Made by a program: the position numbers and the translations under genes
The notes under the pieces: model-generated
The model's input: the letters and a program-made list of their open reading frames with translations, nothing else
What the model was told of the DNA's origin: nothing
Databases searched by the model: none
Assembly: GCF_947242115.1 (NCBI RefSeq)
Contig: NC_074721.1
Location: 6,064,501-6,128,500, forward strand
Source of the DNA: Biomphalaria glabrata
Taxonomy: Eukaryota; Mollusca; Gastropoda; Planorbidae
Length of the DNA stretch: 64,000 nucleotides
Direction of reading: 5' to 3'
Part shown: positions 20,741-31,842 of the stretch, one piece after another
Numbering within the stretch: the first letter of the stretch is position 1
Layout: each line of letters begins with the position of its first letter

Positions 20741-20943
20741 ATTTCCTTCACAATGTAAAAATTCAATCTTTATATACGATTTGAATAAGATTAATTTTAA
20801 ATTGTATGATTGGAGATTTGATGTGTCTCATTGAACATTGAGTACTCCACATGCGACTGTTTCGTGTACACTGTCTCTTTATATCACTGAGTAATAATAA
20901 AACATTAAATATAAAAGTCAAGATGATTCAGAAAATATTGTTT

Positions 20944-21190
20944 TTAGCGGTCCTCAAGGGGAAAAGACGCTATTAGTTTTGTGTGGAATGTCTGTCCGTC
21001 CGTCTGTCCATCGTCCCGTGTAGATCTCGTAAACTAGAAAAGAGAGTAAAAATCTGACATCATAATATTTTAGACCATTTTAAGTTCTGATGGAACGGCT
21101 ACTTTTTTTTTTCTGAAAGCAAAAAATCTAATTTTTTAAATCAATTATGCAAGCAGTTTTTTCATAAAAATACACCATTTTTACAACTAT
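20944..21190 (+). repeat. dispersed repeat (AAGACGCTATTAGTTTTGTG family)
   Basis: Starts TTTTAGCGGTCCTCAAGGGG and contains ACGCTATTAGTTTTGTGTGG followed by a CTGTCCGTC-rich segment. Reverse-oriented relatives lie at 35110-35528 and 44886-45285. No coding capacity. Class unknown, possibly a non-autonomous DNA element. Confidence 0.65.
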
Positions 21191-22130
21191 TCACTGTTAA
21201 TATTAACATACACCGGAGGCTCTTCAGTAGGGGAGGTGACCACCTACCATATTTTCAACACATTTATGGTTTTAGATTTTTTTGTCAAAAAATGTTTACG
21301 TTTTCTTAAAGAGAAAAAATATATTTAGTATGTATATAAGTGGAATATAATTTAAAACAATTAAAGGTAGTTTTTCATACTTCACGTGAACTGCAGCGCC
21401 TCTACATCACTATAAAACATTTAACTAAAGAAAAATTCATTTTTTTTAACGGAAATGTTTTTTTTTTTTAGGATTTTTGAGGATTTCAAAAAAGAGATTA
21501 CCCTTTACAAAACAATTAGATATTCATTATAAGACATTATTTAGGCCATGTTCGCATCTAACTGTATAATATTCACTTTCCCCTATCCTTTAGTCTGCTG
21601 AACCGCTGGGGTACAACACAAGTTCTGTCAACCTTCTTTCTCCATTCTTTTCTGTCATTTGTCTTTAATAAAATTTCATTCTGATGGTCTTTCTGAAAAT
21701 ATTGATACTTGCCTTTTTACCTGCCTGGCTGGACCACTTCGGGGGCTGATGTTCGAGTTTATGTATCCACACAAACTTTCTTTGTAACCTTTTTTTTTTA
21801 AATAGTGCACGTAGAAAATACTTTTTCATAAATATTAAAGTTAAACCACTGTATCTCATGTATACATCCTTGACAGATGGCGAACGAAAAGAAAAAACTC
21901 AAAACCATTATTAGGCAGAAAAAAAAATATATTCGAATGATGATAGTTATCAGATGACCTTTACATCATCTACCATATAGACCACGAGGTCTGAAAAGGG
22001 AACTTTACTTTACTTCTTATCAGAAAACTCCCACAGTACCCGCATAGATTGTAGCGTACAAAATTGCTCAAAGTAAAAAAAAACAAACAACTGTTAACAT
22101 CTAGATTTTAATTGGAGAATTAAAAAAAAA

Positions 22131-22398
22131 AGTAAAGTTCCCCCTTCAGACGTTGTGGTCTATAGGGCAGATGATGTAAAGGCCATCTGATTCTGTGGCC
22201 TACGGTTATCGTGGTTGTCATGTGGCCAGCACAACGACCAACCGCCTTTACTTTCCCCCAACTAATGTCAGGTACCCATTAGAGCTGGGTGGACTCAGAG
22301 AAGGATCCCGAAATTAAAAATCTCAGTCTCACCAGGATTCGAACCCGGGACCCTCGGTTCAGAAGCCAAGCGCTATACCGCTATTCCACCGTGCCTCC
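22131..22398 (-). repeat. tRNA-derived SINE, family 1 (best copy)
   Basis: Minus strand: GGAGGCACGGTGGAATAGCG (A-box region) and a perfect B-box GGTTCGAATCC, followed by a body to GGGGGAACTTTAC. Relatives in the same orientation lie at 29516-29720, 34467-34670, 43322-43583 and 44396-44587. A short inverted piece of its tail is at about 21975-22012. Confidence 0.85.
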
Positions 22399-23431
22399 AA
22401 TTGGAGAATTAGAAGATAACAATACAATTAACCTCACTGTTAGCCTCAAAGATTAGTAAACTTAGGTTCCGGTATATTACTATGAATGAAAGTATTGACT
22501 TAAATATATGAAATTGAGGTAAACAAAAAGAAAGCGGGTAAAAATATCTCTAATCGCTCAGATTTATCATTGTTAGTCTAGATCTATCTAATTGATACAT
22601 TTAATATTAGCTTCGTTTTTTAACTCTTTCTCTACGTAATTATTTTTCAACGTTTTGAAGGAATTCTTCATTTTGCTATTTAGTATCTCACTACCCTTTC
22701 ATGATAAAGCTTCAATAGCTTTGTTTTTTTTTTATCAGAAAATGTATCTCTTACAGAATTGACGGGAAATGCATGCTCTTTTTATATAACACAAAGTCAT
22801 TTTTATAAAATGAAAAATTAATTTAATTTAATGAGGTCAAATAAACGATGGGATCGTCGATTAGGACAGAAGGAGTTCAGTATTTTTTTTTATATTTTTT
22901 TTTTGCTTGTTATTCCATTTCTTTCTTTCTGTCCTTTGCTCTACAGCTGACACTAAATCGCCGCACAAGACTGCTTGCGCCATGTTACGTAAAATATTTC
23001 ACATTGACAATCGTTCTTTATAATTCATAAATGTTACAACCGCTATGCTATGTCGCCAATATGGCATTGGTGCACCACGATTCTCACTAAATTAACTCTT
23101 CCTGGCATGGCAATAAGCATCTCTCTTATCAATGATTTAAGTGGAGCAATGGGGCGGAGTCTCATTCCTAGCCATGGTACATCTATCAGTGACTCGAAAG
23201 ATCAAATCTCTCTTTCGCTTTTTAGTTTTCAAGTGTTTGTGGTTACTGTTCACGTGTCATTGTATTACGCCCTCTTATGAGGAATAAAAGGAATTCTAAA
23301 GCGTGATAGAACAGCTTTCAGCTTTGATATTTCTTCAATAAAATAAACTCATTATGGATACAATATAGCGTAGTAATTTTTTAAAAAAAAATTCGCTTGT
23401 ATTTTAAAAATATATTATTTTCGCAATCTGT

Positions 23432-26400
23432 ATGAAAAAAAAAACAATGCCTACTTTTTTATGGCTCATGGCAATTTGTCTAATGTGTAGTAAAGCGGAC
23501 AACGCTAGTTCAACAGCTATATGCCAGAGTCGTGAGCTAGATCTTCATATAGTGATAGACTGTCAGCACCCGCCACGTAAATGGGACATGATAAGAAACA
23601 TCATACATTTGTTCCCAACTTCTGGCTCAGAAAATATAACCCAGAAACTATCAGTGACATTGATAGATATATTTAGTTTAAATAATATGACTGTAGAGAA
23701 ATCGAACATGAACAATGTATCCGAACTTTGTCAGCTGCCCACGAACCAAACCGAACTAGAGACATTTAAAAAAAGACTTTCAAATCTAGTGAGCAACGTT
23801 AGGAGAGGAAATGACCAAGATTCCGAGTCGTTCGCTATATATATATTCCATGACCAGCAGAATATTGTTTCTGAATTTTTAGACTACTCATCAAATTTTA
23901 CAAATAATCTAATGATTGCTATTTCAGATCGGTATTGGGTTGGGATGGGAAGCTTTGGTAACTTTATCGAGGTGGATGGTGAAGACGACTTGTTGTATAA
24001 CAATGAATTGAGCCTTAAACTATGTTCTCGGTGCTTAAAAGGCTGGTTTCCAACTTATCATGCTGAAAATAAAGACATCATAAAATCGTGTTTGCGTTAT
24101 GAGAAGGAAAAAAAACGCCTAACCTGGCAGGATGCTGCCAATTACTGTGCTCAAAAAAGGTCACATTTGATCACGTTTGAAACGAAATTGGATTTCACAT
24201 CAATGCAATCAACCTTAGAGAACATTGTCAAGAAATTTTCAAAAAAAAATTTCGAGGCAAAAGAACCAGTTCTGTTTCATATAGGACTTAACACTTTAAA
24301 CGCAAGGCTTAACGAAAAACTAGTGTGGATCAATAGCAGACCAGTTGATTCATTTATGTACTCACTAATAAAAAATCCGAGCCTATCAATAAATAGCAAG
24401 AAAGATTGCTTTGTTTGGGACCTCACTGGGATTGAAACAAAGGACAAAGTGATATTCAACGTTTTGTGTGGGGATAAAAGAACTCATGATTTACTATGTG
24501 AGCAAGAACTTTTAAAATCATCGGACTCGCTCAAAATTAGTCATTCAAATGTTCTAACATATGAGGTTCCTAATAATAATTTCATCAAAATTAAAAATGT
24601 TATTGCTGCTATTTCGAATAATTTTGTTTTAAACCCTTCAGGATTTCCGCTATTTCATTGTGGTTACAATGATTACCCGACCTCATTTAACTTCGTATGT
24701 GATGGATTCCTAGATTGCCTGAATGGAGAGGATGAACAAATATGTAAATATGAATTTGACGACTTAAATATGTGCATTCGAAGTGAACTGTTTGTGTGTC
24801 GAAATCCAAACGTCCACGGACTTAAATGTATTTCTAAAAGACATGTGTGTGATATGATTGAGGATTGTCCTGATGGAAGTGACGAGTCAAACTGTGATGA
24901 TTGTACTCTGACTCAGTGCTTACCAAATGTTTGTATACCTGACCACTGGATTTGGAACTGTTCATCGTTAAACAAAGAAAATTTTTTAAAAAACTCAGAT
25001 TTAATAACAATATGTAATTCTAATGCTTTTAATTATTATCTATCAATTAACGAATTTAATAAATATAACCGTATTTGGACTCCAAAATGTGTTTATATAA
25101 AAGACAGACATGGTGTCCATATTGGTTGTACTGATTTTTCTCATTTGTCTAACTGTTCATCGTTTGATTGCCCTGAAGGTTTTTCCAAGTGCTGGAATTC
25201 ATATTGTATTCCCGATACGTTTATCCACGATGGGGTCAAGGACTGTCCTCACGGTGAAGATGAGGAAAGGCATTACCATAACACTGGATCGTACTATAGA
25301 TGTTATTTTAGTTTCAAGGAGTTTCATCCCATGTATATATGTGACGGAAAAATTGATTGCCCCAGAGGTGATGACGAGCTAAACTGTGGAGAACCGCATT
25401 GTCCATCTGGATTTATCTGTCGTGACGGGACGGTCACTGTCAATGATACAAACACTTTACTCGACATGTCTTCCCTTTCACCGGACATAACATTTCTAAA
25501 CATTTCTGGCATTGATCTGTCTAAACAAGTCAATTTTATAAACATAGTTTCTTTCAGAAAATTGTTAGTTATTATAGCTTCGAGGTGCAATATTCACGAC
25601 CAAACTAGAATAAAGGCTGAAAAACGTTCTGTTTATCATTTAGATATCAGCTACAATAATCTTTCTCAGTTTTCGCAGGCGGATTTGGTTTCACATTTTT
25701 CTAATCTTTATTTCTTAAATGTTTCTCACAATGCCGATTTAAGTGTCATACCAAGGTTTTATTTCCGAAGGTTTCTAAAGCTTACCCTACTAGATCTTTC
25801 ATTTACCAGAATTACGGAAATAAATGTATATTTCAATGACAAAATTCGCTTTCTTAATCTTTCAGTAACAAATTTAGAGCATGTTAAGCTATCTGAAAAG
25901 GCTGAATATCGAATTATTGATTTCAGAAAAACTCGAGTTGCTAACACAATCAAAGAAACATTTTTCGACCACGCTACGGTAAAAGGTAAAGTGTTAGCAG
26001 ACTTCAAACTTTGTTGTTCATATTTCAGAGGAGAAAAACTTCCAGCACATCAATGTGAAGCAGAAGAAGAAACTTTATCAACTTGTGAAGATCTTATCGG
26101 AGATTCTTTAAAACGAGTCTTGCTCTGGATTGTTGCAATATGTGCAGTTTTTGGAAACATGATCGCATTGGGCTATCGTATTATATTTGAAAGAGCGACA
26201 TTTCATCTGACATATGTATTATTTGTTACTTGTCTTGGTGTCTCTGATCTTCTAATGGGCATTTACCTTGTCATTATTGCCTCTGTAGATGTAGTTTATA
26301 GAGGTGTTTATATTGTACATGAAAATTCTTGGAAACAAAGTACACTGTGTCAGCTAGCCGGAACTTTGGCCACATTGTCCAGTGAAACATCCACTTTTTT

Positions 26401-27013
26401 CATTCTGTTCATAACACTTGAAAGATTTCTGACCATCAGATTTCCTTTTGGCGAGCGCAAAATTTCCAAATCGGGTAAATATGTTTTAACATCTGTAGCT
26501 TGGTGTTTTGGATTGTTCCTGTCAGTGGTTCCAATCTTATTCCGAGATATGTCTTTATATTCAAATAATGGAATGTGTCTCGGATTTCCTTTAAGAAAGT
26601 CCACTGGTACTGTCTGGATATATTCAGTGACCATTTTTCTTTTCTTTAACTCTATTTTATTCGTTGTTATCGCCATGGGTCAGTTATTAATTTTCATAAC
26701 AATATCTCAACATAGTTCTAAGTTTAAAACTGATAGTCAATCTTCTGCTAGACGAGCAGATAACATTACAGTGGCTCTCAAACTGTCAGTAGTAGTGCTG
26801 TCAAATTTTATCTGCTGGTTTCCGGTTTGTATCCTGGCAATAAGGACAGTGGTTAGTGACTATGAGGTCACTCGTGAGACTTATGCCTGGATAATAGCTT
26901 TAGTGCTACCCATCAACTCAGCCTTAAACCCAGTCCTGTATACTTTGCCACGTATCTCTAAATCATGGACAGACTTTAAACGCAGAAAGTCTTCACAATA
27001 CTCAAATTCGTAA
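23432..27013 (+). CDS. GRL101-like C-type-lectin/LDLa/LRR G-protein-coupled receptor D
   Basis: A complete single-exon frame of up to 1193 residues, sister of receptor B. The first ATG (23432) follows with a run of Lys codons. The second ATG at 23447 (MPTFLWLMAICLMCSKAD) aligns with the start of B and gives a cleaner signal peptide, so it is the likelier start. Parts in order: N-terminal domain (about 31-202), C-type-lectin-like domain (about 220-357), LDLa repeats (CPDGSDESNC, CPRGDDELNC), LRRs (about 685-845), hinge LADFKLCCSYF and 7TM from about 895. GPCR motifs SDLLMG, LERFLTIRFP, FICWFP and NPVLY are intact. It differs from B mostly in the ectodomain, and a shorter linker after the second LDLa (around 24960-25050) accounts for most of the length difference. 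No breaks seen. Confidence 0.95.
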   Translation: MKKKTMPTFLWLMAICLMCSKADNASSTAICQSRELDLHIVIDCQHPPRKWDMIRNIIHLFPTSGSENITQKLSVTLIDIFSLNNMTVEKSNMNNVSELCQLPTNQTELETFKKRLSNLVSNVRRGNDQDSESFAIYIFHDQQNIVSEFLDYSSNFTNNLMIAISDRYWVGMGSFGNFIEVDGEDDLLYNNELSLKLCSRCLKGWFPTYHAENKDIIKSCLRYEKEKKRLTWQDAANYCAQKRSHLITFETKLDFTSMQSTLENIVKKFSKKNFEAKEPVLFHIGLNTLNARLNEKLVWINSRPVDSFMYSLIKNPSLSINSKKDCFVWDLTGIETKDKVIFNVLCGDKRTHDLLCEQELLKSSDSLKISHSNVLTYEVPNNNFIKIKNVIAAISNNFVLNPSGFPLFHCGYNDYPTSFNFVCDGFLDCLNGEDEQICKYEFDDLNMCIRSELFVCRNPNVHGLKCISKRHVCDMIEDCPDGSDESNCDDCTLTQCLPNVCIPDHWIWNCSSLNKENFLKNSDLITICNSNAFNYYLSINEFNKYNRIWTPKCVYIKDRHGVHIGCTDFSHLSNCSSFDCPEGFSKCWNSYCIPDTFIHDGVKDCPHGEDEERHYHNTGSYYRCYFSFKEFHPMYICDGKIDCPRGDDELNCGEPHCPSGFICRDGTVTVNDTNTLLDMSSLSPDITFLNISGIDLSKQVNFINIVSFRKLLVIIASRCNIHDQTRIKAEKRSVYHLDISYNNLSQFSQADLVSHFSNLYFLNVSHNADLSVIPRFYFRRFLKLTLLDLSFTRITEINVYFNDKIRFLNLSVTNLEHVKLSEKAEYRIIDFRKTRVANTIKETFFDHATVKGKVLADFKLCCSYFRGEKLPAHQCEAEEETLSTCEDLIGDSLKRVLLWIVAICAVFGNMIALGYRIIFERATFHLTYVLFVTCLGVSDLLMGIYLVIIASVDVVYRGVYIVHENSWKQSTLCQLAGTLATLSSETSTFFILFITLERFLTIRFPFGERKISKSGKYVLTSVAWCFGLFLSVVPILFRDMSLYSNNGMCLGFPLRKSTGTVWIYSVTIFLFFNSILFVVIAMGQLLIFITISQHSSKFKTDSQSSARRADNITVALKLSVVVLSNFICWFPVCILAIRTVVSDYEVTRETYAWIIALVLPINSALNPVLYTLPRISKSWTDFKRRKSSQYSNS

Positions 27014-27317
27014 AATCGCCGCTATACAAAGACATTTGTTTAGAAAATATTAAAATTATTTAATTGAAATTACTATATTTATAATTTTTAGCTTTAGTGT
27101 CTGTTTGTCGTTTAAGGTTGTCTTGAGAATATGTTTTTAATATTGATGTAGTGTGAAGTTGTTTTATATTAATACACCGTAGATTAACCTCATCAGCCTG
27201 AAACAGTTTTACTTTCCGACACTCTTGTCACGGGCCAGATTACTGAAATGGTTAAAAAAAATGAAATAAATAAAACACTTTTGCTAGAAACACGAGGATC
27301 TTGTAATTACATGAAAT
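27014..27317. other. 3' flank of receptor D
   Basis: The first about 100 bases match the 3' flank of B (AAATCGCCGCTATACAAAGA). In B this match stops at pseudogene C; here it continues as unique AT-rich sequence. AATAAATAAA near 27266 could serve as polyadenylation signal. No gene. Confidence 0.5.
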
Positions 27318-27550
27318 CAGGGTGGACTTTCGTTAAAGAGATTTGAAAAATCATTGCAGTTCCTTTATCATTGTCCAATGAGGAATGTTTTTGTGATGTG
27401 GCAGGTCTGCAGCAGTACCGACCTCGGACAGGTAACGAGAGTCTTCTTAGAAATGTTAAGGGCTTTGAAGTTACCTTTGAGGTCACTTATCGTTATCCCC
27501 TCTATTGATATAACAACAGAGTAACAACAGAGTATATTTTTATTTTAGAT
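27318..27550 (+). repeat. dispersed repeat (GATGTGGCAGGTCTGCAGCA family)
   Basis: Contains GATGTGGCAGGTCTGCAGCA and the trailing GAGGTCACTTATCGTTATCC, GATATAACAACAG. Relatives: 34183-34335 (-), 42541-42670 (partial, +) and three successive copies at 62962-64000 (+). No coding potential. Class unknown. Confidence 0.65.
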
Positions 27551-27717
27551 ACCTAGCATAACCTTGTATAATGTCTTCATAATAATATTATTATTATTAA
27601 AAATTCATATAATGTTAATAATGTTAATACGCATGATTCTAATTGTAAATAATATGGAAGATAAAAACAAAATGTTTGAAAAAAAATATATATACATATA
27701 TATCTTATCGTCTAGAC

Positions 27718-29089
27718 CAGTGGTTACCAAACATTTTTTTCTCGTAGACTCCTTGCCATGTTTTCTAGTTTTCGGTAGACCCACTGCATAACATGTATAG
27801 CATTTTTGCAAATTCATCAACTTTAAAAAAAAATGATTTCTAACTGTAGTGATTCGAAGAATGAGAAAGTAATTTAAAGCTACATTTTGTACGTTTACCA
27901 TCCATAGCTACGGATACTATATTTCATTTAGGAATTTGTTGTTCTATGAAGCTGTCCTTCGAACATAATATATTAATTAATTATTTTGCCTTTAGGATCA
28001 TTGTAAACGTTTTTGCAAAGAGTTTCTCGTGTATTTCATGTTCTTTCATGTCATCTTTCACTTGCGGCTCAAATATTTGAGGGTCGGCAGAACTGTTTTC
28101 ACTGACAGCTGAAGAGGCGAAGGTGAGTAATTGGCGCCTATACCAATAATCTACGAGCAGGAAGTGCTCATTTTTGGCCTTAGCTTGCGACCCACCTAGC
28201 AGAAGTAAAACTGAATTCAAAACTAGTCTGTCTTCCAGCTCTACCCACAAATGGGAAAGGTTTTGTGGGTCAATCCTGAAGAAAAAACAAGGAGCCAGCG
28301 CCCCTTAGGTAGTTTGCAGCAAACAGCGCTACACTGTCATAGCCTGCGACGACGCTGATCCCGAACTGTATATACTTGTCGTTTGCAAAGTATTACATAA
28401 GAAGCTTTTTATGTTATAACTCATGCTAACGATGTGCCCTTGAACTGTAGTGTTGCTTACTGAAATTCTTTTAATAATATCAGATGTAGGTTTGTGTAAA
28501 ACAGTTTTTAAAACTACAACGGCTGGTAAAGAGATATTGTAAGAAGCTCACAAACCATCATCTTCTCTATATGGTGTCGAAGAGACATTTTGTGGGTCTA
28601 TTCTAAACTTTATCTTTAAGTGTACCAAAGATTTTCAAATCATTATTTTTTCAGGGTGACATTGCCTCAAATGATCCTCCAGTGTAATTAGTTTCATATT
28701 GTCATTAAAAGGTACTCATTCGACCACTTGTTTGACAAGGAAGGAATGAATCCCAATTTAAAATAATCAACGCTGTACAGTCTACATTCTTTTAGTTACA
28801 ATTAGTTACATGTGGACAAAAATTAAGCTATTTAAACAAGTATTTAAAAAAAAATACAACAATTTTTCGTTTGAATAGCAGGATAAATTCAAAGGATTAA
28901 CTATGGTACAATTCATATATTAGTGTATGAAATAATTACATGGGATGTGAAATTTAAAGTCACGAACTGCTTAAATAAGATCTTGTAGACCCCCGTGGAC
29001 ATCTCATAGACCTCCAATTTATTTTTTCGCTTTCATAGACCCCTTGAAAGACCCTGCTGTGTCTATATAGACTACTTTGAGAATCACTG
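27718..29089. mobile_element. non-autonomous hAT element with 8-bp TSD
   Basis: Left end CAGTGGTTACCAAACATTTT. Right end (reverse complement) CAGTGATTCTCAAAGTAGTC. The target site GTCTAGAC is duplicated exactly at 27710-27717 and 29090-29097. The 8-bp length and the TCTAGA core fit hAT elements. The 1372-bp interior has only short frames with no recognised transposase, so it is non-autonomous. The perfect duplication suggests moderate to young age. Confidence 0.92.
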
Positions 29090-29097
29090 GTCTAGAC

Positions 29098-29515
29098 AAG
29101 ATAAAAACTATTTAAGTTTTGTTTTTATTACTTTTTGTGATTAATAAATTATTAGACGCTGAGTCGTCCTCTCTGTTGAGGAAAAGAATGGATCTACATT
29201 TTAAGACATTTTAAATCAAAATCCTTACTTCAATCTGCAAGCAATGGTTTTCATAGTCATATGTTAGGTGACAACTTTTCAATTAATGAGCTCTTTATTG
29301 TTATGAACTACGGTTGTAAATTTTGCAACTATTTAGTTTAATTTTTCTTTAATGATTGTATCTTTAGATTAACTTTAAAATAATTTTTAAGGTATTATAA
29401 ATGTATCATTAAACGAATAATTAATTTTGCAATTTCTATCATGTGATCTAAAAGTTGTGATATTATTGGATATAGCTGTCACAAACGAGGCTTAAAATAA
29501 TGTTAAATAAAAAGG
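29098..29515. other. intergenic, nothing recognised
   Basis: AT-rich sequence. It shares short stretches with 42900-43270 (for instance around GTTTAATTTTTCTTTAATGA and GTGATCTAAAAGTTGTGATA), suggesting old duplication. No gene. Confidence 0.45.
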
Positions 29516-29720
29516 AAAAGTTTAGTTACCCTTTTAGATTTTAGTATCTAAAGGGCATATGATGTGAAGGTCATCTGTTTCTGTGGTCTGTGGTCTAATG
29601 AAGGTGTTAAGTGGCCAGCATAACGTGAAGATACCAATAATAAGCATCCCACCAAGATTCGAATCATGGACCCTTTGGTTCGGGAGCAAAACGCTTTTAC
29701 CACTAAGCCACCGCCCTCCA
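29516..29720 (-). repeat. tRNA-derived SINE, family 1
   Basis: Minus strand: GGAGGGCGGTGGCTTAGTGG (A-box), and in the B-box position GATTCGAATC inside a decayed context (ATGATTCGAATCTTGGTGGG). The body ends near GGGTAACTAAAC. Same family as 22131-22398. Confidence 0.75.
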
Positions 29721-29765
29721 AAAGAAGATAAAGAACTTGCAGATAAAGCTTGTTGTGTTGTTTGT

Positions 29766-30490
29766 CTATGTTTCATGTGAGAAGCTAGGACTTTCAGTCT
29801 TACGACACTGTGGCATTTTACGTCTCGAGAGACGATCTTTTTCCATTGCAACTTCTTGTATGACTAAATAGGCCAATCCTTGATACAAAGCTGCGTTCAC
29901 AGGTTGGGCATATGTAATCACTATTCTTTCTGCTGCTGTTGTTTTTGCATCTGCAATCTGAGACCCTTTCTTTATGCTCTCTCTCCATGTGGATCTACCC
30001 AGTGCCATTTTTTCCCATCTGCTAGTGTCGATTTTAAGAAGCTTTATGTTGCGTTAGCATACATAAGTATACCGTAAATGTGGGCGACCAGTGGCTCTCC
30101 TGCCTTCTGTTAGATCGCCATACAGAATGTCATGTGGAAGTAAACCTACTGGCATTCTACGAAAGTGGCCAAGCCAGCCCAGGCGTCTTCTGCTGATAAC
30201 ACAGCGCTGTCCAGTCGCCTTGTTCTTCGTAGCAGTTCCTCATTGGTTAATTTATCTTGCCACCTTAATTTTAAAGATCCACTTTAGGCACAGGAGGTGG
30301 AAGACATTCAGCTTTTTTTCCTGCCATGAGTAGGCTGACCATGTTTCACTTCCGTATAGCTAAGTTCTCATCACACAGGTCTGGTAGACTATGGCTTTAG
30401 TATTGTTAGTCATTAAGGTATTGTCCCACACTCTTTTCTGCAACCATGATATGGTGACCATTGCTTTGGCTATCCTGTTGTTAATGTATT
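29766..30490 (-). mobile_element. LINE ORF2 C-terminal region, decayed
   Basis: Minus-strand frames: near 30480-30240, ISWLQKRVWDNTLMTNNTKA, AIVYQTCVMRTYLYGSETWS and KLNVFHLLCLKWIFKIKVA (RT C-terminus/thumb pattern). Nearer 29950, ALGRSTWRESIKKGSQ (pattern DRxxWRxxVxxG). Same LINE group as 18655-19600. Frames are shifted between segments. Confidence 0.75.
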
Positions 30491-30855
30491 AATTATTACA
30501 AACATGTTTTTGATAATTTAAGTGTCTACTTATAATTATTACAATCACTAGGTAAGGAAAATGAACACATATACAGCTTTATATAGTGGCCATCTTATTT
30601 TATTTTTCACGTTTGTAAGTGTCAATTTTATTGAATAAAGATTTTATTAAATTATTATTTTTTTAATTTCTTAATATTGTTTATACAGACTAAAACAAAT
30701 ATTATTCTCTTTATTACGTACTAGACTATGGCCTTACAGTTCAAAATTTTGAAAAATAATAAAAATAATGTATTTAAGACATTTAAATGTAACATCGCAA
30801 TCCACCAAATTAAAAAAATTGTTTCCTGAAAAAAGGTAGAAGCTAATAGTAAATA
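30491..30855. other. intergenic, nothing recognised
   Basis: AT-rich sequence without recognisable features. Confidence 0.45.
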
Positions 30856-31275
30856 AAATAAATGAGAAATGGACAAGCTCTCATCCAAATCACAAGAAAT
30901 ATAAAGCCTATTATAAGCTATCCCGACAAGGTCAACGTCCAATCTTTCAACTCAGGACCATACACAACAGAATGAGACAAAATATGTACCGGAAGCTCAA
31001 AATAGTAACCAGAGAAATCTGCCCATGTGGAGTGTCACCAGAGAATGCTTACCATATCCTTCTTTACCATGAGGCCCGTACAAGACACTGGCCCTAAAAC
31101 ACCCCAATAGAAAGAAAACTATATGGAGAGCTCTCTGATTTGGAAACCACTGCGCAGTTCATCTCATGTATTGGTCTAGTCATCTGAACACTCCAACAGA
31201 TCATCTCATGTATTGGTCTAGTCATCTGACGCTCCAACATAAAAATGAGAACAAGGAAGAAGAAGAAAAAATAGT
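30856..31275 (+). mobile_element. LINE 3' end of a second type (RNase-H-side ORF2 tail)
   Basis: The + frame reads YKAYYKLSRQGQRPIFQLRT, HNRMRQNMYRKLKIVTREIC, CGVSPENAYHILL, then after a frame change ERKLYGELSDLETTAQFISC. This is the end of a Jockey/CR1-like pol ORF (pattern LRTGHxRLxxH ... CxCGxxEExxHIL). A ~39-bp tandem duplication around GATCATCTCATGTATTGGTC sits at its 3' end, followed by an AGAAGAAG-rich tail. Confidence 0.75.
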
Positions 31276-31669
31276 TTCTCAAATTCACACTAGCATAAGT
31301 TTAAAAAGCTAAATTTATCTTAAAAATAATACTCATATAGAAGATGCACGGACAGTGCGCAGCCAAGGGCATACTTTTCATTTATGTAAGTGGCTTCAGT
31401 AGACTAGAACTTATGCAAATTTTAGAAACTGCGACTAGTGATATATCATTTGTCCAATTAAAGGCAACTAGACCGTTACAACACAGCATATCGGCGACAT
31501 CTCGGGAACGATGGTCACATGATCATTTAGTACACCGCAGTTCCACTAGCAAGCCTTCCTCTGCCTAAGAACGAGTTTGCTAAAATAAAGACTCTCACTC
31601 CTTCAGCTGTTACATTCAATTTCTCAAACGTTATAAGTTGAGACGCATTTTTAGGAAGAACTTTCTTGA

Positions 31670-31842
31670 TGGACCTCATTCACCAATCGTAAACAAACAA
31701 CATTTAGCCACGTGACAATATTGATAAAACAATGAAAATTACGTATCACGTGACAGACTTTATGGATTGCGTAACTTGTATAGAATATATAGAGAACCAC
31801 GTGGCAAAATGTTGTTTGTTTACGATTGGTGAATGAGGTCCA
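31670..31842. mobile_element. palindromic MITE with ~45-bp inverted repeats
   Basis: The left arm TGGACCTCATTCACCAATCG continues with TAAACAAACAACATTT and CACGTG. The right arm is its reverse complement with few differences. Total 173 bp. Flanks TTGA / TTGA may be a 4-bp target duplication. No coding capacity. Superfamily not assigned. Confidence 0.85.

Larger units (their letters stand above)
20741..23431. promoter_or_regulatory. 5' flank of receptor D, with later insertions
   Basis: Homologous to 9191-10524 upstream of B in blocks, but lengthened by a dispersed repeat at 20944-21190 and a SINE at 22131-22398. The block 22945-23260 just upstream of D is best conserved and contains ATGGGGCGGAGTCTCATTC. 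No gene is recognised. Confidence 0.5.

Noticed and set aside
22310-22398. tRNA-like sequence with perfect B-box
   Set aside because: It continues into a body shared by four other copies and does not fold as a complete tRNA, so it is a SINE head.
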